Shown here one piece after another: positions 21,094 through 34,700 of a DNA stretch of 64,000 nt. Every line of letters starts with the position of its first letter. Positions within the stretch are counted from its first letter, which is position 1. Origin of the DNA: Otis tarda (taxonomy: Eukaryota; Chordata; Aves; Otidiformes; Otididae); assembly GCA_026413225.1 (NCBI GenBank), contig CM048555.1, positions 79,119,785 to 79,183,784 on the forward strand, given 5' to 3'. The notes under the pieces are model-generated. The model worked only from the letters and a program-made list of their open reading frames with translations. It was not told where the DNA came from and made no database searches. The position numbers and the translations under genes were made by a program.

Positions 21094-24000
21094 TAGATGT
21101 GACTCTGCTGTTACTCCAGCACAGGTGGGAAGGGATGTACAGAGGAGGTATGGAATGATAAACCAGACATGTGGGAGGTGCCACTTGTTCACAGTTAGGA
21201 GTGTTTGAGTAGGTGATCGAAATGAAGAACAAATATAGAAGACTGAAATAAGTGTTTTGCACATCAGTGACCTGCAAGAAAAAAAAAAATGGATGGCAGT
21301 TTGTGTCAGTTTAGATACAACTTCAAATTATAAAACTGAAAGTCTTAAATATTTTAAAAATAGAGTTTATTCACATTATACAAAGTGTAGTAATAAGGAG
21401 GTTGCCTGGACTGGAAAGTTTCTGCTGTGCCTAAAAGACAAAATCTCGTAAGTTGCAGCATGCCCAAAGAACCCTCTTTGGGGAAGCACAGAAAAGAAAG
21501 AAGGATACTGCAAATTTAAACTGAAAAATCGGAAAAGTTTATTGTGCCTATTTAAAATAACACACTGTTGGGCCTCTGTGTGACATGGATTTGAAGTGAC
21601 TTGCAGCAGTGGATATCTGCTAAGCAAAATGATATTATTCCTAAATATATTTGGATAAGTAAACAACACAGTCATCATGACTACAGGACCCAGAGTGTGT
21701 TCTCACTGTAGAATTGCATCCAGAAAGGCTGCACACAAAACACTGAGAAATAGCTTCAGCCAGATGACAGCAAAATAGCGACAAACGAAGGCCAGTAAAA
21801 TTGGAAGATGTAAGCTTCATGGCAATACAACTGTTCTACTTCCCCTTGCCTGCTCATCTTCAAAGCAAACTGAAAGCAGATGAACCTGGGAGCAGAGCCC
21901 TGCTCAGGACCGTGAGCTTTGCTGCAAGTCATGAACCACCTCCCCAGGGAGATGGATAGAAGACAGCAGCTCCATCAACCTCCTTCTCCTGGCAAGGACT
22001 CGCTGTTTTCCTCGCCTGGGGCTTTTCGAAGGATTTAGGCACACTGGATCTCTCCATGCCCCTACAAGGTAGGTATTTATTTTATTCTGTGGTTGAGAAA
22101 CCAAAGCATGGGGATGTCGATTGACTCCTGACAGCAAAGCTCCTCTTTCCTGTATAACGTAGCTCCTCTTCCAGCACTCTATTCTGGAAAGTTAGCCAGG
22201 AAGATGTAAAGTTAAATATTTAACAGAACTAAATATTTAATCCATCTTAACACACACCTCTTCTCTCCCGTATTCCATTTCTTCATACCTTCTCTATTTC
22301 ACGTGCTACTTTTGCCTCTTCTTTTCCTTCTCTTCCTGCATCCCCCCTCCGTGGTTTATGCCTGTTATTTTTACCTTGTCACTCGTACTACCGCTGCTTC
22401 CTTGCCTCTTTTATCTACAACCCGAGTAGTACACATTGTTTTCCATCACACACTAATTTTATGAACAAAAATTATTGAGGTACAAAGCCTCTAACCTACT
22501 CTAAGTATTCCTCCCCCTCACTCTGCTTTCCAATTTTGGGGCTTATTGATCCCTACATATCTCAGTGCTGTAAAAGGGCCACGAGAAACCACTGCATCTC
22601 ATGTGATGGGATGACCACACCTAGCCAGTTGCCATAGCAGCTTGGGAGCTGGGTGACCCAAATGTCACTGCAGCATTGCCAGATGGAGCCACTCCAGGTC
22701 CTGAGTTAGTGAAGACGAGAGCACAGTTTTGGGAAAAAGGGCTGGAGAGCTGCTGCTACTTGAGAGCCACTTCTGAAGACTGACATCTTGGTCTCTGCTG
22801 GTGCCTGGTGACGTTAAAAGTCCACTTTGGAGATTTCTACATGTCCCTCTTCCCTACAGGGCTAATCAGATAAGAAAAGGATGAGGGGGAATGAAAAAGC
22901 TCATCCATCTTCCAGAGCACACAGGAGAGGGAATCAATTTGAATGTATAGAGATGTCAGGTCACACAAGTGAAGTATTACTGGAAGAAGAAAAGTATCTC
23001 CATCCTCAGTCAAGCCAGAAAATAAACACAAAAGTGATCTGAAAGCTCCAAATTTGCTATTTTTGTAAACACTCTGGAGACAGTTAAACTTTCACCATTT
23101 CATGTTTGTTAGCATTCTGCAAACTTTCAATTGGGTTCTACAAACATCCCAGAGAAAAGGGCTAGTGAGTTGTCACTTACGTGACAATGTCTATAGTTAT
23201 TTCTCTTTTATTCCTCTGAGAGTTATCCTATAATTTTTGAAGTTGTAAGCTGGTGTCAATAAGCTATTTGTTCAGGGCTTTTCTATTCTCTAAACTTCTG
23301 CTCTGTTCTCACCCACTCAGAGGCAAAGAGAGGCAGAAGTGTCCTGGGTAATTGGATATTAGTCACCTTATGTTATGTTTCTGTTCCCTGAACTTCTACA
23401 CGGAAACACAGTGGATAGTCAGTAATGGACAAAGACTTTTCTTGCTTCCAGCTAAATCAGTCCATCCACAGCTGAACAAGAGTGTTTGTACAAAAAACAA
23501 TTGTTCCTTAACCCCCTGATTTAAACAAACAAAAAAAAATGCATCTACGTAAAGAATTATAGCAACAGAATGCTGAGCAGAAGCAAGTTTGACCTGAGCA
23601 GCTGTTAAGAATTGAGGTATTGTTAATTTTGGACATTTGCAACCAAGGCATGCAAAACTCTCCTTTTTGTCCCAGATTTTGTGTCAAAGAGAAATGCAAG
23701 CAGGCTTTACTGGAAGATTCAGAAACATTTCCAGTGACATTGGAGTCAGATTTTTGGCCCATGGGTTTGCTTAACTTTTCCACAGAAGTAGGCAGTGTTA
23801 AAACCAAACAAAAACTAACCCTGGAGCTCCAAAGTACAGTGCAAAACAGCACTTTTTCCTGAGCCAGGGCACTGTGCAGGGTGTAAAGCATCAGGCACAT
23901 GCTGCCTACTGGCTCCAATGGGGACGGTTAGGGTCCTCAGCTGTCTTTAGCCCACTAAACCCCATAAACATGTTTATTATTCACCCTGGAGTATTTCAGA

Positions 24001-25892
24001 TCCCGATATGAGTTTGTAGTCAAACATTGGTTTTACTTCCCTTGGACTCCGGGAAATTTCCCTGTGTCTTCAAGTATAAAATTTAAGTTTCTTCCAGCAG
24101 GGTTAGTCTTTTTGCTCCTTGTTTTTATAGTGCTGCTCACCCCTGGCTTCTGAGTAGGCTGCTGAAGTCCTACAATGCTACGGATAGTTGTTACTGTCAG
24201 TCCCATTCCTGATTCAAAGGGGACGTTCGCAGGGAGGTTCCTCTTTCATTTCGGTGCAATCATTTTGGAGCAATCCAAGTGGAAAGGATTTTAAAAGGCA
24301 CACTGAAATCAACACGCATGTGAGAAATCAACAAAGACAGCCAATGCACAAAAAAAGAGATTGAACTTGTGCTCTAAATAGTAGGACACTAGGGGGAGTG
24401 TCTGTCCTTCTCCTGCCAAAGACCTCTAAGAATACTAAAGGGAAATAATTTCCTGAAAGCAGGGAGTTAAATGCAATTCATATTTAATCACAGAGAATCA
24501 TTCGAGGTGCAGAAGACCAACACTGAGTCATCATATTGACATATCACCATGACCTCTGATCTGCTGCACCGTTGCTTTTCCCACATTCAGTATGTGGCGC
24601 TCTTTTTTCCCCCTATTTTCCATCTCCAGGTAGGATTGTAACCTGGCTGGGCAGGGCTGCCTTGTTCTCAGTCTTCTGTGCTGTAGTAAACTTCTTTTTC
24701 TGCGTTAAATAACCATAACAAGAAATTGAGGTGCTAGTGTATTCATCTAGCCAGTAAGGTTAGCTGATAATCAAAAATAAATCTTTAAATGAACAGAAGA
24801 TCTTAAACTGGTTGAGATGCAAAATTCATAACTTTCCAGTTACAGAAAGTAAGTAATAGTATTTCAAATATTAAAGGAAGACAATTGTATATACTTTTAT
24901 TTAGAAATATTTTATATACATGTGTTTCTAAATCTGATTTTTTTTAAATATATATGTATATGCATAAGCACATAAAGTATCTAAATTATATCCAAAGAAA
25001 TATAAAGGATATTAAGTAAGACTAAGGGTACATTTCCGTGTGTGTTGCCTGTCTTAACCCGATGCATGGCTAAATTCAGGGTGAAGCAGATATTTATCTC
25101 CCAGTAGCTAGATGACTATCATGCCGAATAGCTCTTTGACCTCTACCTTGTGATCTTGCAAACAATGCTCAGAGGAGAATCCATTAATAGAAATGGAGAG
25201 TAGCAGTGTGTGGGCCATGATTTGCAAGCTCACTCGACTATCAAAGGGGCCATGAACTCAACAGCTATGTGCATAGGAACTGAAAGATAAGAGGAAAATT
25301 CTTAACAAGCACATGCCGGTAATTTGAAAGGCTAATTGCTGTAGGAAACAACATCCCAAAAGTTCTTGAAAAGATTACATGGAAATTAATTAAATTGATT
25401 TAAAACACTTTGAAAAGCCATCTGTCATCAGTGACAGTCTTGGTTGGACCATAAAATAACCGATTAAGTCGAAATAAATGCAATTTGATTTGGATAACTA
25501 AATCAAGACAGCCGAAGGGGGATGGATTAGAAAGTGATTAAGCTAATCTTGAAGGGCAAATGAAATGAGAGTAACTTTCCAATCCTTAAATACTGCATTA
25601 CCTTTGTTAATGTGGACAGTATTTGGCTCTGAGAGAAGGAGGCATAAGAAAGAGGTACACAAGCTAATAAAATATTTAGCAGATGAAGGCAAGACATCCC
25701 TATATGCCCCCTGTCTTACAAAAGGAAAAGGGAGGACAGCAGAGGAATACGAAGACAACAGATGTTTCCTTGGAAGCCCTAGTTCACTGTATCTTCAGCT
25801 CTCAAAACCCTGCAGAATTCCAGGAAGGATTAGACGCTTATACAGACACTGCAAGCAGGAAACTGCTTGAGGGGGAAAAAAAAAAAAAAGTG
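21094..25892. other. Unique non-coding stretch
   Basis: Single-copy-looking sequence with no recognised gene. A GC-richer patch at about 21840-22140 ends in a good 5' splice-like site (caag|gtaggt near 22069), but no paired acceptor or known protein supports an exon. An AT-rich block with alternating TA steps lies at 24885-24970. Small open frames near 23508-23918 and 25565-25919 look random. Confidence 0.55.
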
Positions 25893-25990
25893 TTAGAGGG
25901 GACCTTAGAGGTTAGATAATCCATTCTTCAGAGTTAGGATCAACTACATCTATCTCATCGTCCTAAATTGCCTGATCTCGGAAACAGCTT
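25893..25990 (-). mobile_element. Possible ancient CR1/L3-like 3' end fragment
   Basis: The order of short matches (a gaccttagaggtta block, then gttaggatcaactac, then a clause resembling the start of the 3' UTR) follows the reverse complement of old CR1/L3-type tails. Divergence is high and no coding part is left. It is preceded by a short A run (25869-25882). This could be coincidence; a profile search with ancient CR1/L3 consensus sequences would decide. Confidence 0.35.
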
Positions 25991-26620
25991 ACTGGTTTCT
26001 GTGCAATAAAGATTAGCATGTTTTTTTTTTCTGTACAGTTCCATGTTATAGCTTTCTCCAGCCTTGAAAGGAATAAAAACTCGGTAATGCAGGACATTGT
26101 CCCTTGTTCTGTCCCATCTGGTGATTCCTATATCCTGAGACCAGATACATGTCTACAGGTGTGTACAGAAATGGAGATAACATCCCTTTGGATATATGAA
26201 CTGGAAATTCACAAGGCGGTCATATTCACATTTTCTGTCATTTAAATTAAAAAGGGATAATGATACCCATAAAAGGTTTACAGCATTTTCAAATATGGCA
26301 TAAAAAGTATTAGGGAGCATGCAAATCTTATTGCAATAATTCAATGTGAGAGTTAGCCCACAACTGCTTTTGGAATCAGCCTTTGAAAATACACAGGCTT
26401 TCAAGATCATGTCATGTTCCCTCTTCTTTCCCCAAGATTTGTGACTGTACACAGCCGCTGCATGAGAAAATGTAGTAACTTGAGTGTCATTATTCAGGAC
26501 TGAAGAGTCAAACCTATAAGAGTACTACAGATTTCAAAAGCCAGGAATATAGAAGGGCAAAAAAAGAGGAACTGAAATGTGATGCTCTTCAAAAAGGCTC
26601 AAAATTCATAGCATCATTTA

Positions 26621-27560
26621 ATCATAGAATGGTTTGGGTTGGAAGGGACCTTTAAGATCATCTAATTCCACCTCCTCTGCCCTGGGCAGGGACACCTTCC
26701 ACCAGACCAGCTCATTCAAAGCCCCAAAGCCCCATCCGACCTGGCCTAGAACATTTCCAGGGATGGGGCACCCACAGCTTTTCTGGCCAGTCTGGTCCAG
26801 CACCTCACCATCCTCACAGTAAAGAATTTCTTCCTTATATCCAATCTAAATCTACCCTCATTCAGTTTAAACCATTACCCCTTGTCCTATCACTATATGC
26901 ACTTGTCAAAAGTCCCTCTCCAGCTTTCTTGTACTAAGGTACTGGAAGGCCACTATAAGGTCTCCCCGGAGCCTCCTCTTCTCCAGGCTGAACAGCCCCA
27001 ACTCTCTCAGCCTGTCCTCACAGGATAGGTGCTGCAGCCCTCTTACCATCTTCGTGGCCCTCTTCTGGACTTGCTTCAACAGGCTCATGCCCTTCTTGTG
27101 TTGGGGGCTCCAGAGCTGGAGGTGGAGTCTCACAAAAGTGGAACAGAGGGAGTGAATTACCTCCCTTGACCTGTTGGCCGTGCTTCTTTTGATGCAGCCC
27201 AGGATGTGGTAGGCTGCCAGTGCACATTTCCGGCTCATGCTCCTTGCAGGGGGGTTGGACTAGATGACCTTTGAAGATCCCTTCCAACCCTAACCATTCT
27301 ATGATTCTCATCCACCAGTACCCCCAAGTCCTTCTCCTCAGGGCTGCTCTCGATCCGTGCCCCGTCCAGCCTGGTTTTGTGCCTGGGATTGCCCAGACCT
27401 ATGTGCAGGACCTTGCACTTGGCCTTGTTGAACTTCATGGGGTTTGCATGGGCCCATCTCTCCAGCCTGTCAAGGTCCCTCTGGATGGCATCACTTCCCT
27501 CCAGCATGTTGACTGCATCACACAGCTTAGTGTCTTCAACAGACTTGCCGTGGATACACT
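26621..27560 (-). mobile_element. CR1 LINE fragment with RT C-terminal region, interrupted by a second CR1
   Basis: This is the longest CR1 in the window. The left edge is the reversed tail (atcatagaatggtttgggttgg). On the minus strand, 27507-27309 encodes the end of the reverse transcriptase domain (segments [20 protein letters not shown] and [11 protein letters not shown]), just downstream of a damaged catalytic-loop region that reads VEDTKLC where DDTKL is expected. Further down, 27090-26906 encodes [28 protein letters not shown]. The copy is 5'-truncated, frameshifted and split by the insertion at 27239-27308, so it is a dead element. Confidence 0.93.
27239..27308 (+). mobile_element. Short CR1 tail nested inside the minus-strand CR1
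   Basis: The sequence reads forward as the last 70 bp of a CR1: gctccttgcagg, ggttggactagatgacc, cccttccaaccc and a final attctatgattct. It lies inside the reverse-oriented CR1 and replaces its sequence between two colinear parts. The 5-mer ctcat occurs at both borders (27234-27238 and 27307-27311), which may be a target duplication or chance. It dates the outer CR1 as the older insertion. Confidence 0.88.
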
Positions 27561-29009
27561 CATGATCACTTATGACTTAGAGGCTACTCAGAGGCTTCAG
27601 TTAATGCCAAGATCTTCCCACACTCAAGTAAAGAACAAATAGGCACACAGAGCCTTCTTCAAAGGTGCAAAAACACAAGACAAGTCAAATACACAGCATG
27701 TGGTGGCACTGAGAAAGAAGCCTACATCAAGTACCAACATAGCTTGCAGACAAGCAACAGTTATTAATTTAGTGTCAACATACAACCTGCAATCTCCATC
27801 TCTGTCTCTGGAGCCACTGTTAACTTTTAAAAACTCACAGATGAGTAGTGTAGAGAGAAGTGATGAAAGGATTGGCCAGTGCTTTGCACATTGCGGATGA
27901 AGATGAGCCATCCTTGAGGTGCAGATCATAACAAACTCAATTAAACATTCACTGCCCTTCTTCTGACTGTATCTCGGTGTTTTACCTTTGAGGACCATGT
28001 CTTACCTAGGGTGGCAGTTCTCACATCCTTCCCCCAACCTAACTGCAAGAATACCACTGTGTGGCTGCAGGTGTAGTTAAAAAGTTGAATGAATGAAGAA
28101 CGTACTGCCACTACTTTGCATGATGAAGGATCCAGCCTTGAGCAGCTAACACTTCTGGAAGCACTGTTGCCTACATCAACACAAAGGGTAAGGGCGGAGT
28201 TTTGAAGAAAGTCAGATAAACACTTTTTTCCACCCTATTTCCATCAGCAAGGTCTTCACTTGATAGGTAACTTGATGTAAAATCTAAACAAAGTGACGAT
28301 AATGCAGTGTAGAGTTCGCACAAAATATAGCAAGTTAGGTAAAAACCCCAGGCTTCTCTGGAGTCATAACTCTGCTTGCAAACACACATTAAAAAGAAAA
28401 TACATCTTCTTGGTAGAAATCTATCTGACATTCATGGTTTTGTGTTAAAAATGCTTGAGAAAACTTGAGTGAAGTGAAGGCCATTTTCATAGTTGTCAAT
28501 GCTGAAGGTGGTTAAGTATGGCCACAACAGGTGACAACTATAGGAAGTGGGGAAGAGCATAGATGGGAGATATTCCATTGGAAGGAGCTTGAATAATAAA
28601 TTCGGGGGAAATAAAAGGAAAAGGTTTTCATCGTGATCAAAATCAGAGGTGTCAGGGATTCCGGGGAGGAAACCATTTGGATATAAATTCAAAGCACGTA
28701 AGAAGAGACATATGCTGCCTTCATGGTTCTGTCTGGTTTGACCTCACTTTAAATGTTTGGGGGCATAAAAATACATTAAAATCTGAAGGCATAAGCTACA
28801 CATCTTTTCAAAGATCAAAGAAAAAAATGGAAACAATATGCTAAACAATTATTTGTAAGTCTGATATGATTTTAACTACAGAAACAGTAGAAAACAGTGC
28901 TGTCAGAGATCCAGAAGATCATCTCAAACACTACCTGAAAACTGCCAAACTTTTATCTAGCTAATCCTGAAAAAGACGCTTTCACACTGTTCCCAAGGCT
29001 TTTTGTGGG
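27561..29009. other. Unique non-coding stretch
   Basis: AT-rich sequence between the nested CR1 and an older CR1 fragment. Open frames up to 124 codons on - (27998-27624) and 86 codons are present, but none resembles a known family. No RNA gene or strong splice-site pair was seen. Confidence 0.55.
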
Positions 29010-29215
29010 AAGTGGTGCAGTTTCCCACAACACAGCCTATTCCAGGGCTTAACTCTCCTTACTGCTAGAAAAGTCTCCTGGGTAGCTAATACAAATCACT
29101 ATCGCTGTAATTTAAACCGTTTCTCCTTTCCCACAAACAGGGAACAAGGAGAGCATGTTTCTACATTTGCTGCCTTTAACTTAGTGGAAGACTCTTGCCA
29201 CATCTTCTCTCCATC
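29010..29215 (-). mobile_element. Ancient CR1 fragment
   Basis: Read on the plus strand, the segments cagcctattccagggctt, tgctagaaaagtctcct, aatttaaaccgtttctcc and agggaacaaggag follow, in order and spacing, the reverse complement of the CR1 ORF2 C-terminal region and its 3' UTR. Divergence is much higher than in the other CR1 copies, so this is an old insertion. The boundaries are approximate and may extend left to about 28955. Confidence 0.6.
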
Positions 29216-31651
29216 TTCATTAATAACCATGGCTTTAGGGTAATTCTCTAGACACTTGCATTGATTTTTAAAATGCTTGAGAAATGTTCAGTCCAAATGC
29301 AGTTCATCTCATTCAACTGCATAATGGTATCTGCATTTCAGCTAGTTGTTCTGATCTTTCTTTGTGATCAGGAGAGAAATGTACACATCTCTGGAGTTCT
29401 CTCAATACAATCATATCATTCTTGACCCCAAGAGCTTATCATTCTTTGCTGGTCAATCCTTTTTTTCTATTCCTTTTAAGCTCTTTTTAATTGTTTTTTA
29501 GATCTAATTGTTCAGAGAGACAAGCCTGAGGGATTCTTCCTTACTGTGCTTTTTGCTTAATATACAAATTCCTTATTATTTTTGCATCTTTGCCTTAAAG
29601 AAACTCTAGAAAGCTTCTACATGCAAATCTTCAAACTTTTCAATTGAGGTAACACCACTAGGCAATTCTTTCAGCCATTGGTAGTTTTGCTTTGGAATTA
29701 TAAATCTTATTTGCAGTCTATTTTTATCCTTGCATAAGTGTCCCAATGTTACATCAGGGGTTTTTTTTCTAAATTATTTTTACTGAAGCAGACTGTCTTT
29801 CCATTCCAATGCCTTCATCAACATTTTTTGCTGGTAATATATATTATCCCTATAGCTTCTTGCTGTAGGTCTTAACTTGCAATTCGTATTCTCTTCTTGC
29901 TTCCTTAGTTTCCTGCATAAATCTGTTTTGAAGAGACTATCCCCGATGACATAAGTGAATCAATGACACAGAAACAGCTCTCATTAAAAATCTTGCTCTT
30001 TACTCTTCAACCAAAGATTGTCATATCTCTCAAATGATATGACATTGTCATATTATTTGCCGAATTTTTCTTCTCTGAAATAATTCCAAACTTCTCCCAT
30101 CCTTTCTTATTCTAAAATTCCTTGTCAGCCAAGTTTCTCTATTCCCAAGAAACATGCTATTGTAGGGCGAAATATGAGTTGAGAAAGTCCCTCTTTCCAG
30201 CAGTGACTGTCCCCAAACCTTCCTGAGAGTACCAGCTCTTGAACTATCTGTCGGTAATCACCTCACCACTTTCTTTTCTTCTGCTGCGAAGTGCAAGATT
30301 GCCACAATAACACCCCAAGACTCCAGTTGCTAGTATTTCTCCCAGAGATATACTCTGAGACATTATTGGCACTGCTCCATCTACCTTCTTTCCAGTGTAA
30401 ATAATTCATGAGTTTTTTTTTTTTCCTTAGCCTTTTGCTTCCTTTGGCCTTACAATCATACCTTTCCCTAGGGCACCACTGTCAGTTAGGGGATTTCTCC
30501 ACCCTAGGAGGATGATTCAGTGTTTTTAGTTTCCTGGGCAATTTCCAGATGGCACTTCACACATAGGCAGCTTTTACCAGCACCTACTCCCTTGGGTGCA
30601 ATTTGGCAAGCCCCACAGCTTCTACACCCAGTTGTCTTTTAAGAAGGAAACACTATCCCTCTTGCAAGCTCTCAAACACCTTTATTGCTGTGTGAAAACA
30701 GCAATGGCATTTAAAAGTGAAAAGGGCAATTGAAATAAATTGAAATAAACACTCCCACTGTACCCTTTACCTTAACAGCTCCATGTAGAAATAAACATCT
30801 TTCCTTATGCAAAGGAAGAGATTGCTCGAAAGAAAAATAAGTTTCATGGTGTTCTCCAGGTAGAGTGTGGATGATCAATTCACCCAATATCTTCCTCTGT
30901 AGCACTAGGTGCTTACAACACTTCACTCCTAGTAATTCTCCTTTTCCTTACTTGCAACAGAAACAAGAACTATGGCAGGCTGGCAGGGGATCTACACAAG
31001 AACTTTCCTATTTTCTTCTAAAAAAAAATAATATTAAGAATATCAAAGTGGCAGCCTGAGGGGACAAACCGCCTACTGCCTATTCTCTTTTGCCTTCCTT
31101 GTCTGAACATAGCAGGTTTCAACGTAGCCCAGAGGAACATTGTTTTTCCAGCAGAAGAACAAATAGGGACAGATGGGAGATTAAATAAATAACTAGAAAA
31201 ACAGAACAATAATATGGTTAGCATGTATCTGCTGGTTACCTCTCAGCTTCACCAGAATGTGCATACAAAAAGCAATGAATCTCCCAGCCAGTAACAAGAT
31301 TATGGAGTTTCAACAGTGCTCACTCGCAAGTTCTCTCTAGCCCGGAAGAAACCCTTTTCTGGATTTATTTATTAGCTGTAAAGTTAAACAGCACACTCCA
31401 GCAAAGTGATCTTTTCAACTAATTTGGATCAGAAGTGCTTGTATCGTTAATCCATATGAAAACCGATCCACGCTTGCTCATCGTAGGATAAATGTAGACA
31501 AACCCCTGGAGTGCTTGAGCATGCAAGCTGTCCAGAGTCCACTCAGAACCTTCTGGTGCCGATTCACAGACCAGTCTGGAAAGTAGGAAGAAGGGCTGGA
31601 GCGGCTGTGTAGTGCATCCTCTCACCCAACATAAGAACAGGTTTAATTCTT
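29216..31651. other. Unique non-coding stretch
   Basis: T-rich on the plus strand (for example 29460-29500, 29760-29785, 30415-30424). No gene, RNA or repeat family is recognised. Open frames are below 75 codons. Confidence 0.6.
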
Positions 31652-31715
31652 CAACATTTGTCTAGACTGTTCTTAAAAACATACAGTGACAGATATCATG
31701 CAAACTTCTAGGCAA
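31652..31715 (-). mobile_element. Ancient CR1/L3-like fragment
   Basis: The run acatttgtctagactgttc, ttaaaaacatacagtgac and cttctaggcaa matches, in order, the reverse complement of the region that in old CR1/L3 elements encodes the end of ORF2. It is only about 64 bp long. Family assignment is from remembered consensus features and is moderately sure. Confidence 0.5.
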
Positions 31716-34700
31716 AACCAAGAAATAACTCAGCAGGTTGTTTCAGACTTGTGCCTTGGTCCAAATGAAGCACTGCTGTGTTGCAGCACATGCTATCTTG
31801 TTATTAATTAATGTCACTCTTTCTAGATAACATCTTAAGTGAATTTCTGTCACACTAGGCAATGGCTGAATGGCACTGCTCGGTTGCGCTTGGTTGATAT
31901 AATCTTCCATACATCCTAAGTATCACTTATTTTGTTCTCAATTACTTTAAACTCACAGATACTTCAGTACACACTCTCTGTTTGCTGACAAATTTTCATT
32001 TTCACTACAAAGGGGTTTACAGTGTCTTAAAACGCCATTCATAACACTTGCTCAAGACCTGCTGCTGCCGTCCAGTCAGAGCAATGGCCATCACCACGCT
32101 GCTTGAAACACAATGTATGCAGGCTTAATTGTGAATATTGTATTTTGTTTAAAAGTTTTTAGGTTTATACTGAGAGGTAAAAGAATAAAATCAGTCTGAA
32201 ATTGCACAAGCAAAGGAAGTTTCATAATCATCTACTCTGATGCTTCTAGAAATCTCGTGATTTTGACTGGAGCCACAACATCCTTGAAAAAAAAAACAAT
32301 CAATCTTACAGAGGTTTTGGTAAACAATTCAAGTCAAACAGTATTTTATGGAGAAAAAGTCTTTCTGTGTCACAACAGATGGATTATACAGAGGGATAAG
32401 ACCTTGTAATTCAAGCGCAGACTTCTACTGTTTGAGCTAACATATTAATTCTTTTTGCTAATGTCAGAAATGTTAAGTTCTTAATCTGCATGTAGACCAG
32501 TTGCTAGACTGAGTTCACATTATTTTTCAGCGATATTTACCAAGTGAATGTAGTTGGTTTCATTAGTTTTTGTGAAAATTCTTAATCTCTCCATTCACTT
32601 GAAGCAATACTTAATTCACTTCAGTAGATAAGTACAAGCCCTTGTATGTTCTATAAACCTATATGTCCACCATAAATCAAACCTGATGTGATTAAAATAT
32701 TTCATTTTCATTTCCTAATCCGAGCAATACTCGGAAATGAAAAGACAGAACAGCTTTTTACATAAGTATGTGACACAGTCACAGAACTGCCTCAGATCTA
32801 TTTGCTGAAATGCTTTTTCTTCTACTTAAATTCTTGCAGTATTTAGCAAAAACATTTCTCACTCCAAATTCTGAATGTCTTGAGGGAATATTACCAAATG
32901 TAACTACATCCCAGTGCAATTTAGAGTCGCTTGACACCTGTCAAATTTAATTATTTCACTTGCATTAGCTTTCCTCAGCTTAAAATTTTATTACCAAGAT
33001 ACAAATCTGTCATTTATACTCAATATATTAATTTAAAAGAACAAAAGAAAATATCTTTGCTTGAACTGATTGAAATGTTTGGGGTTTTTTTATGGCTGTG
33101 GTTAGTGCTCACTAAAGAAATCAAAAAGTTTTCCACATTTGGGAGCAGAACTTTGTAGCCTTCTTATAAAATGTAAGTCAAGATTTACTGGAGAAGAGAT
33201 CAAGCAACTAATTGAAGAAAAAAAGTTAATATTCTTACAAGCTGAACACTTTCTAGAAAAGATAGTGGATGTCTTCCACTACCTGTGGTGGAAATCGACT
33301 TTGTAAGATACCATGTGATTTAATAGACCTGTGATAGGATGGAAATATTCTCTCTGACATTTATGAACAGTGCAAAAATGCAAAATTACATGTCCTCTTT
33401 GGCCACAGATTCATCTTCCCACAAAGGCAGTAAAATCACAACACAAGACAAAACAATTTTAATCTGTATTCTCTGAAAAGACACAAACTGAGAATTTTCA
33501 GCTCAGAAGTTCAAGTTTTATGCACCAATTGAAAATTAAACAGCTGCTTTAGAAATTCAGATACCTGTTTTGTTTCTTCAGTTTACATACCTGCATTTGA
33601 AAATACAGTTCTGGTACTGAAGAATATGCATTTCTTCATTTGATTTCATAAGTTCCTCCCAGCTGGCAATATCAGACACTTAGTAGTTAGCCATCTCATT
33701 ATTTACTGCTATTCTATTGACAGGCCGTCAGCTTCTTTTCATGAACAGTTCATTCACCACAGAAAGAGAAATCAGACTCCTTGTTAGGGGCTGTCTTGAC
33801 AGCTAAGTGTGACCAAGGACCAGGGATAGCTTGCTAAGGCTTCTCTCGTCCAAACCACATCCCTATTAGTATTATCCACTCCGCACTTGCTGCCCTTCCA
33901 AGTTTTGTAGCAAGACAACTCTACATCCCTCACTCATGTTCTTTGACAATGTGCTACCAGTACCAGTACCAGTCTTTGCCTACTGTTGTATATACTTTTT
34001 GCACTTCTCTCTTCCCTCACCTCAAACTCTTTTTTTAAAGTAATGGTGATAATGGTGCTTTCACCCAAATGACTCCCTGAGGAATCATCCCTTCCCCAAG
34101 GAAGCTTACTGAGAAAGTAAACTTTTAATCCTGTTTTCATTCCTTTTGTCCTCTCAGCAACTCAAAGTGTGTGCATAGATTAAGGCATGAGACAAACTTG
34201 GACTGGGGATGCCAGGACTGACTCTGAATGATGTGAAGTTTGATCTCGGATAAATGAATAGCTGAAGTTCTCAAGTAACCCTAAGTTGGAGTATTTCTTC
34301 TGTGTCCTTACAAACAAACGTTGCCTTAGCTTCTTATCATAAAGACAGCCACTAAGCAGAGAAATCGAACTGGTTTTTGAGGCTAAAAGAGAATGGAAGA
34401 TGTTAGGAGACAGTGCTTGAGAAATCTCCTGGACATTCTCTTACAGGAAGCCATCAGGGAACTGTTGTTCTGAGAGGGGTAACACTAAGATAAGAGACTG
34501 AAGCAGACGCAAAAGTCACAATATGAATGTATTTGCCTATATTTAATTGCTCCTACAAACACATACAGAAAAGTTTTAAAGCAGGGTTGTGATCAAGCAA
34601 TTCTCAGTTTAAAAATCTAGTCTCATCATCAGCTGCTCATGATGCTCAGCAAGAAAAATCCCAAGAAACACAGAGTGCATGTGCAGGACACTAATAATCA

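Noticed and set aside
21904-22137. GC-rich patch with donor-like caag|gtaggt as a coding exon
   Set aside because: No good acceptor upstream and the plus-strand frame from the ATG near 21930 is short and unrecognised.
26906-27507. CR1 ORF2 pieces as a functional gene
   Set aside because: 5'-truncated, damaged catalytic region, frameshifts and a nested insertion; annotated as a dead LINE.
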